The notes beneath the pieces were generated by a model that was given only the letters and a program-made list of their open reading frames with translations, was not told where the DNA came from and did not search any database. From contig JANOYU010000044.1 in NCBI GenBank assembly GCA_031429035.1, positions 1-20,353 of the forward strand: DNA of 20,353 nt, in the 5' to 3' direction. Position 1 is the first letter of the stretch. Every line of letters starts with the position of its first letter. Source of the stretch: Methylotenera_A sp031429035 (GTDB lineage: Bacteria > Pseudomonadota > Gammaproteobacteria > Burkholderiales > Methylophilaceae). Positions 14,901-20,353 of the stretch are shown piece after piece. Made by a program: the position numbers and the translations under genes.

Positions 14901-16931
14901 ATGTTAGATAGTCTAAACTCCCCTCAACGCGAAGCCGTTAAATACCTCGATGGCCCACTGTTGGTGTTGGCTGGCGCAGGCAGCGGCAAAACACGCGTTA
15001 TCACGCAAAAAATTAGCTATTTAATTGACGAAGCAGGTTACAGCGCGCGCGAAATTGCCGCCATCACCTTTACCAACAAAGCCGCGCGCGAGATGCAAGA
15101 GCGCGTCAGCAAACAGATGCAAGGCAAGCCAACTAAAGGTTTAACCATTACCACTTTCCACTCGCTTGGGCTGCAAATGCTGCGACAAGAAGCGGCTTTG
15201 TTGGGTTACAAGCCACAGTTTTCTATTTTGGATTCTAGTGATAGCTTTAAAATTGTGGCGGATATTTTGGCCACAACTGATAAGCAATTACTTAAAAATA
15301 CACAATATCAAATATCGCACTGGAAAAACGCCTTTATTAGCCCAGACCAAGCCAAAGCAAGCGCTGACGAAGACTTAACCCACGCCGCTGCCAAGGTGTA
15401 TCAGCTTTATCAACAAACGCTACGTGCGTATCAAGCGGTTGACTTTGATGACTTGATTAAACTACCCGTGGAGCTGTTTGAACAGCACGAAGAAGCGCTG
15501 AATAAGTGGCAGCGCAAGTTACAGTATTTATTAATTGACGAATATCAAGACACCAATGCCTGCCAATATAAATTGGTAAAAATGTTAACAGGCGTGCGCG
15601 GCCAATTTACCGCGGTGGGTGATGATGACCAAGCGATATATGGCTGGCGCGGTGCCGATGTGGAAAATTTGCGCCAATTAACAGAAGATTTTAGCAAGCT
15701 CAAAATTATAAAGCTGGAGCAAAATTACCGCTCTACCGTGCGTATTTTACGTGCGGCAAACACGGTTATTGCCAACAACCCCAAACTATTTGAAAAGAAA
15801 CTTTGGAGCGAGCTGGGTACTGGTGACATGATTCAAGTATCTGCGCAACAAAGTGAAGAAGCCGAAGCGATTAGCGTGCTGATGAAGCTGCAAGCGCACA
15901 AATTTGAGCACCGTACTAAGTTTTTAGATTACGCAATTTTGTACCGTGGCAACCACCAAGCACGCGTATTCGAGCAGCAATTGCGCAACCAAAAAATCCC
16001 TTACACTATCTCTGGTGGGCAATCGTTTTTTGACAAAGCCGAGATTAAAGATATCGTCAGTTATTTGCGACTAATTGCTAACGAAGACGACGACCCAGCG
16101 TTTATTCGCGCCGCCACCACACCAAAAAAAGGCATCGGCAATACCACTTTGGAAAGATTAGGTGAGCATGCCAGCGCACATAAAATATCGTTATTTGCGG
16201 CTGCGTTTGAGCAAGCATTTCAAAACCAGCTTGGGCAAAAACAGCTAGATGATTTATTAAATTTTTGCCAATATATTCAAAAAATTCAAGCACGCGCGGT
16301 GCGCGACCCGGCGGGCGAAGTGCTGAATGATTTACTTAACGCCATTCAGTATGAAGCGTTTTTATACGATAACGAAGAACCGCGTGCAGCCGAAAGCAAA
16401 TGGGGTAATGTACTGGAATTTATTGGCTGGCTAACTAAAAAAGGTGCAGATTCTGGCGAGTTTGGCAGCGAATCTGACGGCAAAAACCTACTAGAACTGA
16501 CGCAAATGGTATCACTAATGAGCATGCTAGAAGGTCGTGAAGATGGCGAGCCAGACGCGGTAAAATTATCTACCCTGCACGCTGCAAAGGGTTTGGAATT
16601 TGGCCATGTGTATTTAATTGGTGTGGAGGAAGGCATATTGCCGCATTCCTCTAGCATTGAGTTAGAATCCGCAGACAAAACTAAGATTGAAGAAGAACGC
16701 CGCCTGATGTATGTGGGCATTACCCGTGCGCAAAAAAGCTTAACCATAAGCTGGTGCAAAAAGCGCAAACGCGCTGGCGAGATGCAACTATGCGAACCTA
16801 GCCGCTTTATTGCCGAGCTGCCAAGCGCCGATGTAAAACATTTTGGCAACCCGTTTAACGACCCCGAAGTAAGCAAAGATTTTGGTAAAGAACGCATGGC
16901 GAATATTCGCGCCATGCTGAATAAAACTTAA
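14901..16931 (+). CDS. rep: ATP-dependent DNA helicase Rep (superfamily 1)
   Basis: A 676-residue protein, near the 673 of E. coli Rep and collinear with it. Visible motifs are Walker A GAGSGKT (25-31), TFTNKAAREM (56-65), DEYQDTNA (213-220), VGDDDQAIYGWRGA (239-252), LEQNYRS, TLHAAKGLEF and the C-terminal YVGITRAQK. Rep is a 3'-5' translocase that clears proteins ahead of replication forks and helps restart. IKLEQNYRST, YRGNHQARVFEQQL and ISGGQSFFDKAEIKDI favour Rep over UvrD. The ATG at 14901 has no clear Shine-Dalgarno sequence, but the N-terminus matches the family. The HNH gene follows after 49 bp. Confidence 0.96.
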   Translation: MLDSLNSPQREAVKYLDGPLLVLAGAGSGKTRVITQKISYLIDEAGYSAREIAAITFTNKAAREMQERVSKQMQGKPTKGLTITTFHSLGLQMLRQEAALLGYKPQFSILDSSDSFKIVADILATTDKQLLKNTQYQISHWKNAFISPDQAKASADEDLTHAAAKVYQLYQQTLRAYQAVDFDDLIKLPVELFEQHEEALNKWQRKLQYLLIDEYQDTNACQYKLVKMLTGVRGQFTAVGDDDQAIYGWRGADVENLRQLTEDFSKLKIIKLEQNYRSTVRILRAANTVIANNPKLFEKKLWSELGTGDMIQVSAQQSEEAEAISVLMKLQAHKFEHRTKFLDYAILYRGNHQARVFEQQLRNQKIPYTISGGQSFFDKAEIKDIVSYLRLIANEDDDPAFIRAATTPKKGIGNTTLERLGEHASAHKISLFAAAFEQAFQNQLGQKQLDDLLNFCQYIQKIQARAVRDPAGEVLNDLLNAIQYEAFLYDNEEPRAAESKWGNVLEFIGWLTKKGADSGEFGSESDGKNLLELTQMVSLMSMLEGREDGEPDAVKLSTLHAAKGLEFGHVYLIGVEEGILPHSSSIELESADKTKIEEERRLMYVGITRAQKSLTISWCKKRKRAGEMQLCEPSRFIAELPSADVKHFGNPFNDPEVSKDFGKERMANIRAMLNKT

Positions 16932-16980
16932 TGTGCTAAAAATTACTCATATAGCTTAATGTTTACTATAAAAAATCATA

Positions 16981-17328
16981 ATGACAGGTAAAGTTAAACG
17001 AAAACTACTTGAGCAAGCACCCGTCATTGCGTTTGATCATGCGCCGCTTACCTGCCCCTTATGCGAACGAGAGATTCCCACCGCACAGCGCGACGCGCAT
17101 CATTTAATACCCAAATCTAAAGGCGGTCGCGAAACACAATTTTTGCATCGCATTTGCCATCGCCAAATTCATGCGCTATTTACCGAAAAAGAATTAGCCA
17201 ATGATTACAATAATGTTGAACAACTATTAACACATGCAGAAATTGTAAATTTTGTCGCGTGGATTAAAACCAAACCCAGCCATTTAATTGAGCGCAGCCG
17301 TAAAAGCCAGCGCATAAGACCTAAATAA
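16981..17328 (+). CDS. Small HNH endonuclease-like protein
   Basis: A 115-residue protein. C25-P-L-C28 and C59-H60/H64 can bind zinc, and DAHHLIPKSKGG (38-49) with LHRICHRQIHALF (55-67) forms the beta-beta-alpha metal fold of HNH nucleases, with His40/His41 as likely catalytic residues. Stand-alone HNH proteins of this size occur widely in proteobacterial chromosomes and their substrate is usually unknown. Placement after rep and 5 bp before the PNPOx gene suggests cotranscription, but no restriction-modification partner or mobile-element signature is present. Confidence 0.82.
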   Translation: MTGKVKRKLLEQAPVIAFDHAPLTCPLCEREIPTAQRDAHHLIPKSKGGRETQFLHRICHRQIHALFTEKELANDYNNVEQLLTHAEIVNFVAWIKTKPSHLIERSRKSQRIRPK

Positions 17329-17333
17329 ATAAT

Positions 17334-17903
17334 ATGTCGCAAAACAAAACGCCCGAAAATAACCCAGCCATACAACATGAAATATGGCAACAATTGCTGC
17401 GCGCCAGTGTGGATAAACATCACGAATGGCGCAGCCCTGTGCTGGTGACTTGTGGTAAAGATAATTGGCCTGAGGCCAGAACAGTGATTTTGCGTGCCGT
17501 AGATGTGAACCAAAAACAGCTGACTTTTTATACTGATAGCCGCAGCCCAAAAGTGACGCAATTGCAAGCCAACCCAAATGCCATGCTGGTATTTTGGAGC
17601 AAACGGCTAAATTGGCAATTGCGCATAAAAGTGAATATTGCGATTAAAACAGAGGGCGAACTGCTACAACAAACTTGGGCAAAAGTAAAACAAAGCCCGT
17701 CGGCAGGTGATTATTTAAGCGCGCAAGCACCTGGTGAAATACTGACTAATTTACAAGATTCAACTAACCAAACCCTACAAAACCATTCGCATTTTGCAAT
17801 ATTGATAGCTAACGTTATTAACATAGATTGGCTAGCACTTAACCGAAACGGCCACCAACGCGCAAACATAGACGTTGATGGTTTTAATTACTTAGTGCCA
17901 TAG
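17334..17903 (+). CDS. FMN-binding pyridoxamine 5'-phosphate oxidase-like protein
   Basis: A 189-residue protein of the PNPOx-like split-barrel fold. Characteristic segments are ARTVILRAVD (about 48-57), which lines the FMN site, LTFYTDSRSPKVTQLQANP (63-81) and AMLVFWS (83-89), plus the SGDYLSAQ segment near 122. The C-terminus NGHQRANIDVDG differs from the RLHDR-type ending of true PdxH, so it is probably a paralogue (Pyridox_oxase_2-like) rather than the vitamin B6 biosynthetic enzyme. Its substrate is unknown. The start lies 5 bp after the HNH stop, with no separate promoter. Confidence 0.82.
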   Translation: MSQNKTPENNPAIQHEIWQQLLRASVDKHHEWRSPVLVTCGKDNWPEARTVILRAVDVNQKQLTFYTDSRSPKVTQLQANPNAMLVFWSKRLNWQLRIKVNIAIKTEGELLQQTWAKVKQSPSAGDYLSAQAPGEILTNLQDSTNQTLQNHSHFAILIANVINIDWLALNRNGHQRANIDVDGFNYLVP

Positions 17904-17943
17904 TTACTTTAAGCAATAATTTAATAAAATACGATAAAAATTA

Positions 17944-17984
17944 GATGCCCTGCAAGCCAATATCCATAAGGCTCACAGAGCATC
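17944..17984 (+). repeat. Palindromic element, copy 4 (intergenic)
   Basis: GATGC-C-CTGCAAGCC (17944-17958), loop AATATCCATAA, GGCTCACAG-A-GCATC (17970-17984). The outer GATGC/GCATC and both ends of the inner arms pair, with two mismatches in the middle. This is the most complete palindrome of the set. It lies 41 bp after the PNPOx stop and about 70 bp before the uup promoter. No T-run follows. Confidence 0.85.
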
Positions 17985-18051
17985 CAAATAATTACTATAA
18001 AACCAAGTAAATTAAAAAACAGTTTTAAACATGTTTCGCCAGCGTCTGCCT

Positions 18052-18057
18052 TATAAT
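18052..18057 (+). promoter_or_regulatory. Candidate -10 box of the uup promoter
   Basis: A perfect TATAAT lies 29 bases before the uup ATG, which would leave a leader of roughly 20 bases. No good -35 box is seen at the expected distance, so the promoter would be weak or activated. No Shine-Dalgarno sequence precedes the ATG. Confidence 0.4.
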
Positions 18058-18086
18058 ACTGCCTTCACTTTATTTGCGCCTATTTC

Positions 18087-20000
18087 ATGCCCTTCATCAC
18101 GCTCGATAACGCCTCTCTTGCTTTTGGCCATCACGCCCTGCTCGATCACGCATCGTTTCAGTTAGATGCGGGCGAGCGTGTTGGCTTAATTGGGCGCAAT
18201 GGCGCAGGTAAATCTAGCTTGCTTAAAGCCATTGCAGGCAGCATTAAGCTAGATGATGGCGTGCTGTGGCGTGCCAGCAACGCGCGCATTGTGTATGTGC
18301 CGCAAGAACCCGAGCTAGATACCACGCACACTGTGTTTGAGGCGGTGGCCGAAGGCTTAGGGGCATTGCAGCAAATTATTATCGATTACCACGCCGTAAC
18401 GCACGACATGGCCATGATTGACGCCGATATTGATGCACTGATGGAAAAAATGCAGCATTTGCAGCACGAGTTAGATGCGCAAAACGGCTGGGCGGCGCAA
18501 AGCCGCGTAGAAACCGTGCTAACGCGCTTAAAGCTAGATGCAGACGCGCTAGTTTCAACGCTATCTGGCGGCTGGCGAAAACGTGTGGCACTGGGTCGCG
18601 CGCTGGTGGCCGAGCCTGAAGTGTTGCTATTAGACGAGCCGACCAACCACTTGGATTTGGAAGCAATTGAATGGCTAGAAGACTTGTTATTAAGTTTTCA
18701 GGGCAGCGTACTTTTTATTACGCATGACAGGCGTTTTTTAAACAGATTAGCCACCCGCATTACCGAGCTAGACCGTGGAATTTTGTCCGATTATGATGGC
18801 AAAATAGCCGATTATCAACTTAAAAAAGAAGAGTTGGTGGCGGTAGAAGAAACCCACGCTGCCAAGTTTGATAAAGTGCTGGCGCAAGAAGAAGTGTGGA
18901 TACGCCAAGGCATAAAAGCACGTCGCACCCGCAACGAAGGCCGCGTAAGGCGCTTAGAAAGTTTGCGCCTTGAGCGCGCCGCCAGACGCGAGCGTCAAGG
19001 TAATGTGAAACTGAATTTAGATGCAGGCGAGCGCAGCGGTAAATTGGTAGCTGAACTTGAGAATGTCACCAAAGGTTACGGCGAACGAGTGCTGATAAAC
19101 GCCTTTAGTACGCGTATTTTACGCGGCGATAAAATTGGCTTGCTAGGCCCCAACGGTATTGGTAAAACTACTTTACTCAAGCTCATTTTGGGTGATATTG
19201 AAGCCGACAGCGGCAACGTAGAACGCGGCACCAAAATTAACGTTGCTTATTTTGACCAAATGCGGGAGCAACTAGATGAAGAAGCAACACTGGCCGACAC
19301 CATCAGCCCAGGCTCCGACTTTGTCGAAATTGGCAACGAGCGCAAACATGTGATTAGCTATTTGGAAGACTTTTTGTTTCCACCACAACGTTCGCGCTCA
19401 CCTGTAAAATCGCTTTCTGGTGGTGAGCGCAATCGTTTATTACTGGCGCGTCTATTTGCTCGCCCCGCCAATGTGCTGGTGCTAGATGAGCCGACTAATG
19501 ACTTGGATATTGACACGCTGGAGCTGCTAGAAAGCTTGCTGCAAGATTTTACTGGCACGCTATTTTTGGTTAGCCACGATAGAGCGTTTTTAGAGAATAC
19601 TGTAACGCAAGTCATCGCGTTTGAAGGCAATGGCGTGCTAACAGAATTTGGTGGTGGCTACGATGATTGGCAACGCTTTTCACAACAACAAGCAGTTATG
19701 CCTATCAAAACACCTAGTCTGCAGGCCAATATCCATGAGCCTTCCAAAGCGTCGCCAGAAAGCACCAGTAAAAACCAAGCTAAATTAAGCTTTAAAGAGC
19801 AGCAAGAGTTAGACGATTTACCCAACAAAATTGAGTTGCTAGAAACCGAGCAAACTACTATTACGTCGCAATTAGCCGATGCGGATATTTACAAAAATCA
19901 GCCTGATTTAGTGAAAACGCTGCAAACGCGTTTAAGTGCTATTGAAACCAATATTAATACCAATATGCAACGCTGGGAAATGCTAGAAACCAAAAAATAA
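18087..20000 (+). CDS. uup: ABC-F ATPase Uup
   Basis: A 637-residue protein (E. coli Uup is 635) with two ABC domains and no membrane segment. First domain: Walker A GRNGAGKS (36-43), signature LSGGW (159-163) and LLLDEPTNHLD (180-190). Between domains, WIRQGIKARRTRNEGRVRRL (271-290) is the conserved P-site/linker region of Uup. Second domain: GPNGIGKT (354-361), LSGGE (443-447) and DEPTNDLD (467-474). A charged coiled coil at about 575-637 is the DNA-binding tail known in Uup. Family members act at the ribosome, and Uup also affects branched-DNA processing and precise transposon excision. Residues 545-550 (LQANIH), in the linker before the coiled coil, are encoded by a palindromic element absent from E. 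coli Uup. Confidence 0.95.
   Translation: MPFITLDNASLAFGHHALLDHASFQLDAGERVGLIGRNGAGKSSLLKAIAGSIKLDDGVLWRASNARIVYVPQEPELDTTHTVFEAVAEGLGALQQIIIDYHAVTHDMAMIDADIDALMEKMQHLQHELDAQNGWAAQSRVETVLTRLKLDADALVSTLSGGWRKRVALGRALVAEPEVLLLDEPTNHLDLEAIEWLEDLLLSFQGSVLFITHDRRFLNRLATRITELDRGILSDYDGKIADYQLKKEELVAVEETHAAKFDKVLAQEEVWIRQGIKARRTRNEGRVRRLESLRLERAARRERQGNVKLNLDAGERSGKLVAELENVTKGYGERVLINAFSTRILRGDKIGLLGPNGIGKTTLLKLILGDIEADSGNVERGTKINVAYFDQMREQLDEEATLADTISPGSDFVEIGNERKHVISYLEDFLFPPQRSRSPVKSLSGGERNRLLLARLFARPANVLVLDEPTNDLDIDTLELLESLLQDFTGTLFLVSHDRAFLENTVTQVIAFEGNGVLTEFGGGYDDWQRFSQQQAVMPIKTPSLQANIHEPSKASPESTSKNQAKLSFKEQQELDDLPNKIELLETEQTTITSQLADADIYKNQPDLVKTLQTRLSAIETNINTNMQRWEMLETKK
19713..19753 (+). repeat. 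Palindromic element, copy 5 (in the Uup linker)
   Basis: CTGCAGGCC (19719-19727), loop AATATCCATG, then a right half AGCCTTCC-AAAGCGTC that aligns with GGCTTGC-AGAGCATC with one extra base. It is read in frame as SLQANIHEPSKAS. The flanking Uup coding sequence stays open, so the insertion was tolerated. Confidence 0.8.
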
Positions 20001-20058
20001 GCCATTTAAGTTTAAGGCTAAATCGCAGTAAAATATTGTTTTAAGTGTCACTTTTTGT

Positions 20059-20133
20059 GTCTCCGTGGTGAAACGGATATCACCGGCCCCTCCTAAGGGT
20101 CAGTTACAGGTTCGATTCCTGTCGGGGACACCA
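20059..20133 (+). tRNA. tRNA-Arg (anticodon CCT)
   Basis: The acceptor stem GTCTCCG pairs with CGGGGAC (one G-T). The D stem is GTGA/TCAC, and the anticodon stem GGCCC/GGGTC encloses loop CTCCTAA with anticodon CCT (20092-20094). The T arm is ACAGG-TTCGATT-CCTGT. Discriminator A and an encoded CCA end follow (20130-20133). It reads AGG codons. It starts 58 bp after the uup stop and no terminator is evident after it. Confidence 0.97.
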
Positions 20134-20173
20134 CTTTAAATATTTAAAACTTAAATGCTAAAAGGCAATCATA

Positions 20174-20353
20174 ATGACTATGAAAATAATTTTTTATGCG
20201 GCAGTTTTAGCTCTCGCCTTTGTAGGCTACCGCAGCTACAGCCAGCCTGGAAAATTACTAGCCAACGGCACAAAAGCACCCGATTTTAATCTGCCCAATG
20301 CCAATGGCGATAGGCTAAGTTTGGCAAATTTACAAGGTAGTTGGGTAGTATTA
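20174..20353 (+). CDS. Membrane-anchored redoxin / peroxiredoxin-like protein, N-terminal part
   Basis: Sixty codons are visible before the window ends. Residues 3-20 (MKIIFYAAVLALAFVGYR) are an uncleaved anchor or signal peptide. From residue 33, TKAPDFNLPNANGDRLSLANLQGSWVVL is the classic entry to the AhpC/TSA-redoxin fold (APDFxLP...L...G..VVL). The catalytic cysteine lies beyond the edge, so a peroxiredoxin (Bcp-like) cannot be separated from a TlpA-like thioredoxin. AAAGG at 20161-20165 is a good ribosome-binding site 8 bases before the ATG. Confidence 0.85.
   Translation, partial: MTMKIIFYAAVLALAFVGYRSYSQPGKLLANGTKAPDFNLPNANGDRLSLANLQGSWVVL

Noticed and set aside
16346..16915. An open frame of 189 codons opposite the C-terminal part of rep.
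   Set aside because: Rep motifs on the plus strand are unambiguous and the antisense product resembles no family.
17944..17984. Palindromic element as an intrinsic terminator for the PNPOx-like gene.
   Set aside because: The stem has central mismatches and no T-run follows; the same element also occurs inside genes.

Overview
The window looks like an ordinary chromosomal stretch of a low-GC betaproteobacterium, most likely a Methylophilaceae (Methylotenera-like) methylotroph. That placement is an inference from three things: the AT-rich composition, the match of HrpA, Rep and Uup to proteobacterial housekeeping proteins, and the block sigma factor - DUF3619 - small secreted protein - DUF3106, an arrangement I associate with Betaproteobacteria. 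No methylotrophy gene lies in the window, so the family-level guess is soft. There is no CRISPR array, phage, transposase or plasmid gene.

Layout. At 1-4475 (minus strand) hrpA, a DEAH-box RNA helicase, is coupled by a TAATG overlap to a TonB-type protein that runs off the left edge. At 4557-6488 (plus) sit an ankyrin-repeat protein, a DMP19/DUF4375-family protein and a DUF2177 membrane protein. At 6608-8324 (minus) a two-gene unit encodes a SAM-dependent methyltransferase and a secreted (LigE-type) ATP-dependent DNA ligase. At 8455-10736 (plus) a secreted protein made of 11-residue KGDRIDNRLDN-type repeats, now frameshifted, precedes a sigma factor, a DUF3619 membrane protein, a small secreted protein and a DUF3106 protein. 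At 10965-11939 (plus) is the ribosome-assembly GTPase YlqF/RbgA, ending at a convergent terminator. At 12018-14708 (minus) are a class III nucleotide cyclase and a membrane diguanylate cyclase, two second-messenger enzymes in tandem. At 14901-17903 (plus) are Rep helicase, a small HNH nuclease and an FMN-binding PNPOx-like protein. At 18087-20353 (plus) are the ABC-F ATPase Uup, a tRNA-Arg(CCT) and the start of a membrane-anchored redoxin.

The most unusual signal is a family of roughly 40-bp palindromic elements, ideal form GATGCTCTGCAAGCC - about 11-nt loop AATATCCATNN - the complementary arm. Five copies are recognisable within 13.5 kb. Two are intergenic (6529, 17944). Three lie in coding sequence: across the annotated start of the ligase (7462-7498), at the C-terminus of YlqF (11892) and in the flexible linker of Uup (19713). 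The YlqF and Uup copies are read in the same frame, giving the shared peptide LQANIH. This resembles the Rickettsia palindromic elements that become part of proteins. I know of no description of such a family in this group, but I could not search.

A second strong signal is an exact 17-bp tandem duplication (8659-8692) that breaks the repeat-protein gene. Removing one unit restores a 165-residue open frame, so the gene is either newly disrupted, switchable by slippage, or misassembled. Smaller observations include a sequence block shared upstream of the repeat-protein gene and the sigma-factor gene, a hairpin with an ATG in its loop between DUF3619 and the next gene, and an operator-like palindrome upstream of the nucleotide cyclase.
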